NCBI GenBank assembly: GCA_003279605.1
Contig: QCHF01000002.1
Coordinates: 277,088-321,585, forward strand
Origin: SAR86 cluster bacterium AG-390-O18
Lineage (GTDB): Bacteria; Pseudomonadota; Gammaproteobacteria; Magnimaribacterales; AG-339-G14
DNA: 44,498 bases
Reading direction: 5' to 3'
Part shown: positions 15,878 to 24,327 of the stretch, in pieces
Layout of the letters: each line of letters begins with the position of its first letter
Numbering within the stretch: the first letter of the stretch is position 1
Position numbers and translations under genes: made by a program
The notes under the pieces: model-generated
Databases searched by the model: none
Told to the model about the DNA's origin: nothing
What the model saw: the letters and a program-made list of their open reading frames with translations, nothing else

Positions 15878-16678
15878 ATGAAATTTATTACAATAGCTTT
15901 TTCCGCTCTCATTTTGGCTGTAGCTTGTAGTTCCGTAGAAGATGAAATGGAAGTTTCATTTTCTAATCTTGGTTCAGAAGAATATCCGCAGATGTTTTAT
16001 ATGGAGTATGTTCCATGCCAAGAAGGGGTTTATTACACAGCGGATAATTTTAGAAACGATGTTTTGCCTGAGTGGCAAGATTTATTGGTGGAGGTCAATT
16101 CACCATTGGTATCTGCCTATGGTATCCAGCATGTTCAAAGAATATCTTCTGATAATGAAGATGGCTTTTGGCAATTAATTTGGAATACGAAAGCTGATGC
16201 TGAAGCTGCATGGACAGTCTGGAACTCTAATGAAAATGTAGCTGCATGGACAGAAGATACAGCTGAGATTTTGTCTTGTGATGGCGAAAAAAAGTTTTCT
16301 TTTGATGCTTATATAGCAAGAGCAAATGACACCTTTGGAGAGTTTGAAGCTTCTAGTTTTACCTCTGAATATTATCAATGCCTTTATAAAGAAGGCAAAG
16401 AGGGAGGAGATCTTCGCGAAGTAATTGAAGAGCTAGAAACGTTTTTGGAAAGCGCTAATTCACTTCCAGGGCCATTTAGTTACGTAATTTTAGGACCCGA
16501 TTATGAAACTAACGAAGTCGACTTTTTCTGGGGGAACTTTTATCAATCGGAAGAAGCAAGGCAAGCCTTTGATGCCGAGTGGCAAAAGCTTGATCCCGAT
16601 GTTGAGGATAGTTGGAATATGGTGTCAGATTGCGAAGAGCCTAGATATTACAACTCAGGGATAGTTCCTACAAGCTAA
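15878..16678 (+). CDS. Hypothetical lipoprotein, two-repeat alpha/beta type, 266 aa
   Basis: The ATG at 15878 is chosen; an in-frame TTG at 15869 overlaps the previous gene. The lipobox ALILAVACSS gives a lipidated Cys at about residue 17. Two similar halves are visible, each with an N-terminal strand containing a cysteine (FYMEYVPCQEG near residue 43, and YYQCLYKEG near 167), a helix, and a closing segment rich in Trp (DGFWQLIWNT; VDFFWGNFY). The duplicated-domain plan recalls the two other secreted unknowns at 10818 and 15139. Function unknown. It ends 3 bases from the convergent glk gene. Confidence 0.7.
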   Translation: MKFITIAFSALILAVACSSVEDEMEVSFSNLGSEEYPQMFYMEYVPCQEGVYYTADNFRNDVLPEWQDLLVEVNSPLVSAYGIQHVQRISSDNEDGFWQLIWNTKADAEAAWTVWNSNENVAAWTEDTAEILSCDGEKKFSFDAYIARANDTFGEFEASSFTSEYYQCLYKEGKEGGDLREVIEELETFLESANSLPGPFSYVILGPDYETNEVDFFWGNFYQSEEARQAFDAEWQKLDPDVEDSWNMVSDCEEPRYYNSGIVPTS

Positions 16679-16681
16679 AGA

Positions 16682-17578
16682 TTATTTAGTTTTAAAAAAA
16701 GCTAAGCAACCTAAAATACCTGGTTCGTCCTCCGTAAGGAGGTCGACCTGGGTCCTTTCTATCAATGGAGAATATTTTGGATTGATTTCCGAAAGAAAAT
16801 AATTCAGTATTTTTTCTGTCATTAAAATTGGCTTTAGGGTATTTAAAATGGATCCTCCTAAAATTACTTTTTCGCATGAAAAAGATAAAACCAAATCGTT
16901 GATAATTGAAATAAGAGCTTTTAGAAAATTTTCTATAATAAAGAAATCATCTTTATCTCCTTTCAAAGCTGAAGATATTATCTTTTCAGAAGAAAGTTTT
17001 CTCCCAAATTTTTCTTCGTAAAGCTTCTCGATTCCTGGACCGCTTAAGATATTTTCAAGAGAAAAGAATATTTTGTTATCTCCTAGGTCGAAATTTTCTA
17101 ACATACTTCTAGTTGGGCTAAAAGTATTTCCAAATTCTGTGGGAATAATTTGATCTTTAATAATTAGAGTCACTCCAAGACCAGTCCCGGGACCGATTAA
17201 TAAAGTATTCTCACTAGTGGGAGCACCACTTTTAAGGGGCAAAAAACATTCCTGATTCAATTCACTCAAAGACTGGGCTACTGCCTCCCAATCGTTTAAG
17301 AGCAAGCACTCTTTTAAGTTAAGCTTGGCCTTTAATTCACTCGAATCAATCAGCAGATTTCTATTTGTTAGATTTATAGATCTCTGATCATTTGGGCCAG
17401 CTGCAGCAATAACCAAGTAATCAATTTCATTCTTTTCTTCCTCTAATAATTTTGTGAGAAAGGGAATGAATTCTTCATCGGAAATTTTTTCTTTTGTTAT
17501 TTCTGATAAGGTGTTTTTTATAAAAGATGCATATCTGACATTTGTTCCACCGAGATCAATTAGTAGCGCGTTCTTCAT
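16682..17578 (-). CDS. glk: Glucokinase, Glk family
   Basis: A 298-aa cytosolic sugar kinase that would phosphorylate glucose to glucose-6-phosphate with ATP. The ATP-binding start LLIDLGGTNVRYA, the substrate-site segment LLNDWEAVA (catalytic Asp), the second phosphate loop IGPGTGLGV and the later LSGPGIEKLYEE are in the order of bacterial Glk (PF02685). It is slightly shorter than the usual 315-320 aa. Its ATG overlaps by 4 bases the stop of a 38-aa membrane peptide gene. It ends three bases from the convergent lipoprotein gene with no terminator visible. Confidence 0.88.
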   Translation of the reverse strand: MKNALLIDLGGTNVRYASFIKNTLSEITKEKISDEEFIPFLTKLLEEEKNEIDYLVIAAAGPNDQRSINLTNRNLLIDSSELKAKLNLKECLLLNDWEAVAQSLSELNQECFLPLKSGAPTSENTLLIGPGTGLGVTLIIKDQIIPTEFGNTFSPTRSMLENFDLGDNKIFFSLENILSGPGIEKLYEEKFGRKLSSEKIISSALKGDKDDFFIIENFLKALISIINDLVLSFSCEKVILGGSILNTLKPILMTEKILNYFLSEINPKYSPLIERTQVDLLTEDEPGILGCLAFFKTK

Positions 17579-17691
17579 TTTTTATCTTTGTAATACCTTC
17601 GGAACATATGACTGCCGACGGCTACAAAGATAAACCACACAAATGAGAACGTAAAGAAGAATACGTTTGCTAAAAAAGTAGGGTTGTCCAT
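17575..17691 (-). CDS. 38-aa single-helix membrane microprotein coupled to glk
   Basis: The frame from ATG at 17691 to TGA at 17577-17575 encodes a peptide beginning MDNPTFLANVFFFTFSF and ending FRRYYKDKK. It has one transmembrane helix (about residues 7-27) and a basic tail, so N-out/C-in by the positive-inside rule. The stop shares ATGA with the glk start, the classic arrangement for translational coupling. A longer frame over the same bases (69 aa) was judged less likely because it lacks this coupling and has unnatural composition. Function unknown; no strong Shine-Dalgarno. Confidence 0.6.
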   Translation of the reverse strand: MDNPTFLANVFFFTFSFVWFIFVAVGSHMFRRYYKDKK

Positions 17692-17772
17692 AAGAGGCGC
17701 CCATTAACTCAAAATAACTTAAACTTTTAAAGAGGGTAGTGATTTTAATTCTATTAATATTACAATGTATAA

Positions 17773-18210
17773 ATGAAATTTTACCCCCCACATTATTTAT
17801 TGATTCTTTCTTTATGCATGCTTATCACATGGTACTTTGGAGAATCTTCTCCTCAAAACTTGCTTCTTATTCTCGTTGGACTTGGTTTAATTGGACTGGG
17901 ATTTTTATTGGCTTTCAATTCAATTGCTAGATTTTTAAGAGCAAAAACCGGTGTTGTGCCTTTTAGTGAGTCTACTACTTTAATTACAGAGGGCTTTTAT
18001 AAATACACAAGGAATCCCATGTATGTAGGTATGAATTCTTTTTTACTTGGCTTGATGTTGATTTTGCAGAATCCTTTAAATATTTTTTTTCTTATTATCT
18101 TTTTCTTTATCGTTAGGAATATGTTTGTTTTTAAAGAAGAGGTGCAGATGGAAGAAACTTTCGGAGAAGATTATTTAATTTATAAAGGAAAGGTAAGACG
18201 CTGGTTGTAA
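17773..18210 (+). CDS. Isoprenylcysteine carboxyl methyltransferase (ICMT)-like membrane protein
   Basis: A 145-aa protein with three to four membrane helices and the family's C-terminal catalytic signature: GFYKYTRNPMYVGM near residue 75, and after the last helix EEVQMEETFGEDYLIYKGKVRRWL. Bacterial relatives (PF04191/PF04140) methylate lipids or small molecules with S-adenosylmethionine; the substrate here is unknown. A TACAAT element lies six bases before the ATG and no ribosome site is visible, so the mRNA may be leaderless. It ends four bases from the convergent saccharopine-dehydrogenase-like gene. Confidence 0.85.
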   Translation: MKFYPPHYLLILSLCMLITWYFGESSPQNLLLILVGLGLIGLGFLLAFNSIARFLRAKTGVVPFSESTTLITEGFYKYTRNPMYVGMNSFLLGLMLILQNPLNIFFLIIFFFIVRNMFVFKEEVQMEETFGEDYLIYKGKVRRWL

Positions 18211-18214
18211 AAAT

Positions 18215-19378
18215 CTAGCTGACTGCTTCTTGAGTTACTATTGTCTTAATTTGAGCACCATCTCCCAGAAACCCACTCAATTCATCAAAGAAGTCGTCGG
18301 GATCTAGTCCGCATGCTTCAGGAGCTAATACTCCAAATTTAGTAATCTTTTTCTCAAGTAACATTTTCAATCCGCATGCCAATGGATAGCCAGTTGCTGC
18401 ACCCATAGACATATTTTCTTCAAAACCATCTAGCGTAACAGCAACAATAGTTTCAGTTTCGTTTTTCAAACCCTGAGCCAGTCCATAAACCTCAGGCAGG
18501 GAATTTAAAATATCCTTGGGCTTACTCACGTTATTTCTTTCAAGTTGTTCCAATATATTTGCTGCTTTACTCTTTGAGAGCAGCTTTATTTCAATGAAGA
18601 ATCTAATCATTTTGAAAACAAAAACATTAATTAATTCGTTACCATGCATTAAATTCAAGCTTGTTGAAATGTCTGGATAGTGATGAGGGAAAGTTATTGC
18701 TTCAGGATGACCGAAAATACTTGCTTTAAATTTACCTAACTGAGGATATTGAACATTTACTTTTGTTAAGGGCCTTACCATTTTAAATTTTTTATTCATA
18801 TAAACTTTAACTTGTCCTATCATCTGCTCAATACCATGCTCCATTGCAGCATTGGCTCCCGTTTGAGAACTTTCTTCTTCTGGTTTTGCCCCTGAGATAT
18901 CCCAGCCTGTATAAACATTTGAAACTTTATCCAACTCGTTCATAGCTTTTAAAGCAAGCATATTAGTTATCCCTGGACTGGCTCCTAACCCTAAAATAGC
19001 AATCTTGTTTTTTTCCTCGGCTAACTTATTTAGGGAAAACATTTTTTCAGTTGGCTCCCAGTCGTCACATATATCCAAATAATGACAATTTTGCTCCAAC
19101 GCAATCCCTAAGATTGGGTAAGCAAGCTTAAAAAATGGTCCTGTGAGATTAAGAACTACGTCTGCGGAAGCTGTAACTTTTCTAAGAGAATCTTTGTCCA
19201 AAACATTTAGGCCTATTCCGGTAATCCTGTCATCGTTAAAGGATTTAGCATAATCAGAAGCAGCATTTTCGTTTATATCGGCGATAGTTACAGAATCAAT
19301 TCCATCTATAGAGCTGACTGCCGAGGAAGCAAATCTTCCCATGCCACCACTACCTCCTAAAACTAAAACTTTCATCAA
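18215..19378 (-). CDS. Saccharopine dehydrogenase family protein
   Basis: A 387-aa protein with an N-terminal Rossmann fold (VLVLGGSGGMGRFA, then VTIADIN) and the family segments DVVLNLTGPFFKLAYPIL and CHYLDICDDWEP. Members include saccharopine dehydrogenases, carboxynorspermidine dehydrogenase and membrane-associated reductases. The late AATGYPLACGLKMLL and APEACGLDPDDFFDEL segments match bacterial members without known substrate. Predicted cytosolic or peripheral. Single gene; convergent with the ICMT-like gene. Confidence 0.85.
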   Translation of the reverse strand: MMKVLVLGGSGGMGRFASSAVSSIDGIDSVTIADINENAASDYAKSFNDDRITGIGLNVLDKDSLRKVTASADVVLNLTGPFFKLAYPILGIALEQNCHYLDICDDWEPTEKMFSLNKLAEEKNKIAILGLGASPGITNMLALKAMNELDKVSNVYTGWDISGAKPEEESSQTGANAAMEHGIEQMIGQVKVYMNKKFKMVRPLTKVNVQYPQLGKFKASIFGHPEAITFPHHYPDISTSLNLMHGNELINVFVFKMIRFFIEIKLLSKSKAANILEQLERNNVSKPKDILNSLPEVYGLAQGLKNETETIVAVTLDGFEENMSMGAATGYPLACGLKMLLEKKITKFGVLAPEACGLDPDDFFDELSGFLGDGAQIKTIVTQEAVS

Positions 19379-19477
19379 TAAGTATTAAACATGAGTAAAG
19401 TATATTTTCAAAATTTTTTAAAAATTGATAAATTTAAGTTTAAATGCAAAAAGATTTAACAAATCGGAGAAAACTAT

Positions 19478-20512
19478 ATGACTAATAAAATCATAGATGA
19501 CCCAAGAATAGATCCACGAATTAAAGAACAATTTAAAGATATAAACTTTCCTGAGGTATTGGTTGAAAGCTCTTCTAGAGAAGAAATGCTTTCTAAGGTG
19601 AATACTGAAGAAGGCAAAATGGAACTCATGATGTATGAAGCTGTTTTTAATGATCCAAGGCTCGATGACGCAATTTCATCGGACGGACTTAAAAATGAAA
19701 CCATTGAAATCGAGTCGCAGCCAGATGCCAACAAAATAAAACTTTTAAATATACGACCTGATAATAATGATGTACTACCTTGCGTTTACTACATTCATGG
19801 CGGCGGTATGGAGATTGGCTCATGTTTTTATAAGCTATACCAAGCCTTCGGTAGATTGATTGCTCATCAAAATGTTTCAGTAATTATGGTAGATTTTAGA
19901 AATGCTAGAGTGCCATCTTCAGCCCCAGAAGTAGCGCCTTTTCCAGCGGGCTTAAATGACTGCGTTTCAGGCTTTGATTACATCAAAACCAATGCTAAAA
20001 AACTTAATATAGATTCGGAAAGAATTGTTATTTCAGGAGAAAGCGGTGGCGGAAATTTAACTCTTGCGACGGGAATGAAATTATCTCAAGCAGGCAGATC
20101 TAATGAAGTTAAAGGTCTTTATGCTTTATGTCCTTACATAGCAGGAATTTGGCCATTACCTGAAAATCCTTCTTCTACAGAGAATAACGGCATCATGCTT
20201 GATTTGCATAATGATCACGGCGCTGTGGTTTATGGTATTGAAGAATGGGAAAAGCGTAATCCTCTCGCCTGGCCAGGTTTTGCTAAAGAGGAAGATGTAA
20301 AGGATTTACCCAAAACTTTCATAAGCGTTAACGAGTGTGATCCTCTTAGAGATGAGGGTATAAATTTTTATAGATTGCTCAGAAGGGCGAACGTTGAAGC
20401 TCAGTGCAGGGTGTTATCTGGAACCATTCATGGAACAGATACCATGGTGCTCTCTTGTCCAGAAGTTAGCTTGGAAACGGCAAGAAGTATTGCTGCCTTT
20501 ACTGGAGATTAA
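19478..20512 (+). CDS. Alpha/beta hydrolase, hormone-sensitive-lipase type esterase
   Basis: A 344-aa cytosolic esterase. The oxyanion-hole motif HGGG is at residues 107-110, the nucleophile Ser189 is in GESGGGN, and the acid and base fit the Asp of NECDPLRDEG and the His of TIHGTDTM. This is the HSL/family IV arrangement. It would hydrolyse short- or medium-chain esters. A ribosome site (CGGAGAAAA) precedes the ATG. Its stop directly abuts the stop of the convergent HXXEE gene (TAA then TTA). Confidence 0.9.
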   Translation: MTNKIIDDPRIDPRIKEQFKDINFPEVLVESSSREEMLSKVNTEEGKMELMMYEAVFNDPRLDDAISSDGLKNETIEIESQPDANKIKLLNIRPDNNDVLPCVYYIHGGGMEIGSCFYKLYQAFGRLIAHQNVSVIMVDFRNARVPSSAPEVAPFPAGLNDCVSGFDYIKTNAKKLNIDSERIVISGESGGGNLTLATGMKLSQAGRSNEVKGLYALCPYIAGIWPLPENPSSTENNGIMLDLHNDHGAVVYGIEEWEKRNPLAWPGFAKEEDVKDLPKTFISVNECDPLRDEGINFYRLLRRANVEAQCRVLSGTIHGTDTMVLSCPEVSLETARSIAAFTGD

Positions 20513-21091
20513 TTAAAAAATATTAATTAGCCAGATAAGTAGATAGTGCCCTATGAATCCATAGATGCTGATTGCAATAATTGGTTTGTTGGAAAGCCCT
20601 TTTTCTTTATTAAATAAAATCGCATATACAAAAAGTGGAATGTAGAAGAACAAGGAGCTTACCATTCCTGGGCTAAAAGTATTTTGCGCTGTTGAAATAC
20701 CAATGTGAAAGCTTGCGTTTGCCATGGTAAGAGCATTATTAAAAAGAAAAATTATTCCAAATATTTTTTCCGATTTAGCTCTCGATATGACTATTGCTGG
20801 TAACAGAATCAGATAAGGCGTCAGGTTTAGCAAAGTAACTTCCATTGGTGAAATATCCATTCCATTTCTAAATGCCCAATTTAAAAAATGGTAGTAATCG
20901 CCAAATAAAAGAGGGGATAAAACGTACTCTTCAAACTGATGAGTAGAAAGCGCTAACAAAGGTAAAAGGGCAAGCAGATACTTGCTCTTAGCTCGATAGA
21001 GATAAATACAAATTCCTAAAAAAATGAAAAAAGAAATTGTAAAAAAGTTTTGCATCAGCAAAACTAGAGGCGCATTAAATGTTGTACTCAT
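20513..21091 (-). CDS. HXXEE-domain membrane protein
   Basis: A 192-aa protein, starting at the ATG at 21091 that shares one base with the HupE-like gene's stop (TAATG). A longer upstream frame to 21133 exists but would overlap that gene. It has five or six membrane segments and carries HQFEEYVLSP near residue 50 plus NASFHIG later, as in the HXXEE membrane family, where the His/Glu residues may bind metal. Role unknown. It is the last gene of the parvulin/HupE unit. Confidence 0.75.
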   Translation of the reverse strand: MSTTFNAPLVLLMQNFFTISFFIFLGICIYLYRAKSKYLLALLPLLALSTHQFEEYVLSPLLFGDYYHFLNWAFRNGMDISPMEVTLLNLTPYLILLPAIVISRAKSEKIFGIIFLFNNALTMANASFHIGISTAQNTFSPGMVSSLFFYIPLFVYAILFNKEKGLSNKPIIAISIYGFIGHYLLIWLINIF

Positions 21092-22038
21092 TAGACTACA
21101 ATACCCCAAATTCTCGTCATGAACCAAAAACAACCCATGCCGCCAATTCCATAAGTTACAAGACTTCGAAATAGTCTTTTAAGATCAATTTTATTAAGTA
21201 AGAAAATAATTATCCCCACAACCGGAATAATCATAAGCTGACCGATTTCAATGCCTATGTTGAAGAACAATAAAGATAGGAAAAGTTGATCATTAGCTAT
21301 TCCGATCTCTGATAAAGCCCCAGCAAAACCAAATCCATGTAAAAGACCAAAGCCAAAAGCCATCAACCATGGTCTTTTTATTTCACTCTCTGCCTTAGTT
21401 AATTCATATGCCAAATAAATAATTGTTAATGCAATTAGAGCTTCAGTACTCGCTGAAGGAAGTTTAAAAATATCCAAGACAGAAATTGCCAGGGTAATAC
21501 TATGTGCCAAAGTAAATGCTGTTATTGTCTTAAACAACGGTATAAATCCTGAAATTAAAAAAATCAGACCTAAAACAAACACGATGTGATCAATTCCACC
21601 GAGTAGATGTTCCACTCCCAAATAAAAATAACCAGTTGGATAAACTTGTCTGTCTTCAGGAATAACTATTTCTGGAGCTTTGAGATTCATCAAGCCTTCA
21701 AATCTTTCCCCATCGAAATGATTTACCGTCACCAAGGCATCATTAAGAATGCTCAGACCACTTACTTGAATTGCTTTTCCCTTTAGAGATTCAGTACATT
21801 TCAAATTTATTTTTTCCGAGATGTATTTCCCTTGCCTAAAGGGCAGTTCTTTTTCAATTTCACAAATTTCTGGAAAAGTAAGCTCGGGAGAAGTGCCAAG
21901 GTTTTTTATTGGCGTCATCCAAAGGGCTTCGTATTCAAGCTCTTTGGTTTCATCTACTAATAAATGAGCAGGATTGAATTCATGAGCAAAAAAAGCGGAT
22001 GAAAAAAAGATAAAAAATGAAACTAAAACTTTAGTCAT
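21091..22038 (-). CDS. HupE/UreJ-2 family membrane protein
   Basis: A 315-aa protein with a signal peptide whose mature end would begin near HEFNPAH, followed by a periplasmic strand-rich domain (to about residue 130). It then has six membrane helices with the family histidine motifs GVEHLLGGIDHIVFVL and TAFTLAHSITLA, plus GFGLLHGFGFAG. HupE/UreJ relatives are nickel or cobalt transport proteins or uncharacterised. The N-terminal domain makes this the longer HupE/UreJ_2 form. Its start overlaps the upstream parvulin-like gene by 8 bases. Confidence 0.85.
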   Translation of the reverse strand: MTKVLVSFFIFFSSAFFAHEFNPAHLLVDETKELEYEALWMTPIKNLGTSPELTFPEICEIEKELPFRQGKYISEKINLKCTESLKGKAIQVSGLSILNDALVTVNHFDGERFEGLMNLKAPEIVIPEDRQVYPTGYFYLGVEHLLGGIDHIVFVLGLIFLISGFIPLFKTITAFTLAHSITLAISVLDIFKLPSASTEALIALTIIYLAYELTKAESEIKRPWLMAFGFGLLHGFGFAGALSEIGIANDQLFLSLLFFNIGIEIGQLMIIPVVGIIIFLLNKIDLKRLFRSLVTYGIGGMGCFWFMTRIWGIVV

Positions 22039-22837
22039 TAAAGAGGTATTTTGGATTAATGATTACTTGATATTTATCTCTTAATTCGAACAAGTAGGAA
22101 TCTAAAGTTTTTTGTTTTTCCTCCAAATAAAAATCAACTTCTACCTTTTCTTTTACTTGATTCAAACTGGGAGTAACGCTTTCAACTTTATTGAGTAGCT
22201 TAACAGCATGAAAGCCATATGCTGATTCAACCGGGCCTAGCCAGGTATCGAAAATGAGCTCTTCAAAAACTGCACTAAATTGATTACCAAAATCTCTTTG
22301 TATCTCAAATCTAGATTTTTCAACAAAATTTTTCCCCAGCATGAAAGGGTCGCTTTTAGGCAAAGAATCCTCATTATGATGAATAGTCTTTAAAGCTTCT
22401 TCTGATCTTCGCTTGCCATTTCTTTCCGAAGAAAAGTAAAGATGAGTAAAAGTAAATCTTTCAGGAAAAATATATGACTCTAAATTTTTCTCAAAAAATT
22501 TCTGAAGTTCATCTGGTTTTGGAGGAGCAATTGAAGTTTCTTCTCTTAAAAACGATATTTTTTGAGCAAGTCTTCTTTTAATTATCCGATCTTCTAGATC
22601 AAGATTTAATCTCAAAGCTTCTCGGTATAGAATCTCTTCTTTGATTACGTCATCAATGATGTTTTTGATGTCAGTTCTGGTTGGCGATCTACCAACCTGT
22701 AATTCCCAAGCGTATATCAAGCTTTCAATTTCTTGATCGGAGATAAAAATATTTAGCTCATCCTCGTCATAATTGAAAACTAAGTCCAATATTAAGATGA
22801 CAATACCTATTACAAAAAAAGCTAATACTTTCTTCAT
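22031..22837 (-). CDS. Membrane-anchored parvulin-like peptidyl-prolyl isomerase
   Basis: A 268-aa protein with one N-terminal membrane segment (about 4-22). A SurA/PpiC-like helical region follows (EEILYREALRLNLDLEDRIIKRRLAQKI, with DVIKEEI before it). A parvulin-type domain comes next, with FTFTHLYFS, a divergent middle, and WLGPVESAYGFHAVKLLNKVES, the usual G-P-V-x-S-x-x-G-x-H-x-V end of PPIase domains. It likely folds or supports the downstream membrane or periplasmic proteins. It heads the operon with HupE and HXXEE. Confidence 0.85.
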   Translation of the reverse strand: MKKVLAFFVIGIVILILDLVFNYDEDELNIFISDQEIESLIYAWELQVGRSPTRTDIKNIIDDVIKEEILYREALRLNLDLEDRIIKRRLAQKISFLREETSIAPPKPDELQKFFEKNLESYIFPERFTFTHLYFSSERNGKRRSEEALKTIHHNEDSLPKSDPFMLGKNFVEKSRFEIQRDFGNQFSAVFEELIFDTWLGPVESAYGFHAVKLLNKVESVTPSLNQVKEKVEVDFYLEEKQKTLDSYLFELRDKYQVIINPKYLFND

Positions 22838-22852
22838 TTGATGTATCTGAAA

Positions 22853-24301
22853 TTATTGAAGGTTGGGCGGTATTTTAAATCCACCTCTCAAATCTCGAAC
22901 GATTTTAGCAACTTCGATACAAGTCTTATCTTCTAAATAAGGACCCGTTATCTGCATGCCAATAGGTAGATTTTTTGAAGACATCCCTATGGGAACGTTC
23001 GTGCTAGGCAACCCAGCCGAAACTGCTGGACCAGCCCATAGAGTTGCTCTGAGATATTCATCATCTTTACCATTTATAGTCAGCTTTCTTTCATGAACGG
23101 GATTGTGGTTATGCTTAAAAGCATAAGTAATTGAGGTAGGACATAAAATCACATCGTATGTTTTGAAGAACTCTCTCCACTTCTGACGCATATTTTGTCT
23201 CATGGCATTTACCACTACCCAGTCCGCATGTTTTAAAACTGATCCTCTGGCAACTTTGGCAAGTTCTGACATGTCGTTTGGATCTAAATCTTCATTCAAC
23301 TTAGCAAGTGTTTCAAATGTTTCTTGCGGAGAGCCAGCAAGCATCAGAGGATTTAAAAGCTGACTAAAAATTTTGTCGATTTCTTTAAAGCTCATCGGCA
23401 GGCTCGCAGTTTCAACTTGAGCACCAGCATGTTTTAAATCATCTGCTGTTTCTTTAATTAAATTTGCTATTTCGTCATCCACTTCAGCATAAGGTTCATC
23501 CGGCCAGACGGCAATTTTAAGTTCCTTAATTTTTTTTGTTCTGGCTTTTGGCAATTTAATCTTCCAAGCCGGACTATCCTGTTCTTGGGCTGCAACCAAA
23601 ACATTTAATGCAATTTCTAAATCTTCTGGAGATCTAGCAAGAGGCCCAGCTACTGATAAACCATTACCAGTTGATATTGAACCGGGCGGAGGAGGCATAT
23701 GGCCAACCTCGGAAATGATGTTGTAACTTGGCTTGTGTCCAAAAAGCCCACAGAAGTGAGACGGTACTCTTATGGATCCGCCAACATCAGAACCAAGTTC
23801 TAAAGGCGTCATACCCGAAGCCAAAGCTGCTGCAGAGCCTCCCGAAGATCCGCCGGGAGTTCTTTCCAAATCCCAAGGATTATTCGTGGTGCCATAAATT
23901 TTATTGAAGCTTTGTAAATCTGAAGACAGAAAAGGCACATTGGTTTTGCCAAAAATGATTGCTCCTGCATCAACTAATCTTTGAACTGCCTCTGCGTTTC
24001 TTTTTGGAATGTTGTCTTGCCAGGCAGGATTCCCTCCAGTCGAAACAATGCCTTCCACTTCAAAAGCATCTTTAATGGTCATGGGTAAGCCATGTAAAGA
24101 ACCCAATTTTGATTTAGAAGCTATTTTTTTGTCTGCTTCTTTGGCTTTTTCTAAAGCTCTTTCTGTATCTAATGCGACTACTGCATTGATTGATGGATTT
24201 ACTGCTTCTACTTGTTTTAAAAAAGACTCAAGAACTTCTTGAGCAGAGACTTCTTTTTGTTTTATCTTTTTAAGAATCTCATGCGCATTTTCAAAAATCA
24301 T
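22853..24301 (-). CDS. Amidase (amidase signature family)
   Basis: A 482-aa cytosolic hydrolase. The Ser-cisSer-Lys triad fits Lys77 (TIKDAF), Ser152 in the GGSSGGSAAALASG signature, and nucleophile Ser176 in DVGGSIRVP. Length and order are typical. It would hydrolyse an amide to a carboxylate and ammonia. It is not GatA-like by context, since no gatB/C is nearby. It lies downstream of the DUF3604 lipoprotein gene with a 26-base gap. Confidence 0.93.
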   Translation of the reverse strand: MIFENAHEILKKIKQKEVSAQEVLESFLKQVEAVNPSINAVVALDTERALEKAKEADKKIASKSKLGSLHGLPMTIKDAFEVEGIVSTGGNPAWQDNIPKRNAEAVQRLVDAGAIIFGKTNVPFLSSDLQSFNKIYGTTNNPWDLERTPGGSSGGSAAALASGMTPLELGSDVGGSIRVPSHFCGLFGHKPSYNIISEVGHMPPPPGSISTGNGLSVAGPLARSPEDLEIALNVLVAAQEQDSPAWKIKLPKARTKKIKELKIAVWPDEPYAEVDDEIANLIKETADDLKHAGAQVETASLPMSFKEIDKIFSQLLNPLMLAGSPQETFETLAKLNEDLDPNDMSELAKVARGSVLKHADWVVVNAMRQNMRQKWREFFKTYDVILCPTSITYAFKHNHNPVHERKLTINGKDDEYLRATLWAGPAVSAGLPSTNVPIGMSSKNLPIGMQITGPYLEDKTCIEVAKIVRDLRGGFKIPPNLQ

Positions 24302-24327
24302 TATGCCAATTAACTCTCTATTTAATA

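Noticed and set aside
16729-16742. CCTCC-GTAA-GGAGG hairpin inside glk as a terminator for the convergent lipoprotein gene
   Set aside because: No T-run follows on either strand and it lies in conserved glk coding sequence.
17582-17791. A 69-codon minus-strand frame upstream of glk
   Set aside because: It overlaps the 38-aa frame in another phase, has a cysteine- and basic-rich patchwork without domain features, and lacks the ATGA coupling to glk that the 38-aa frame has.
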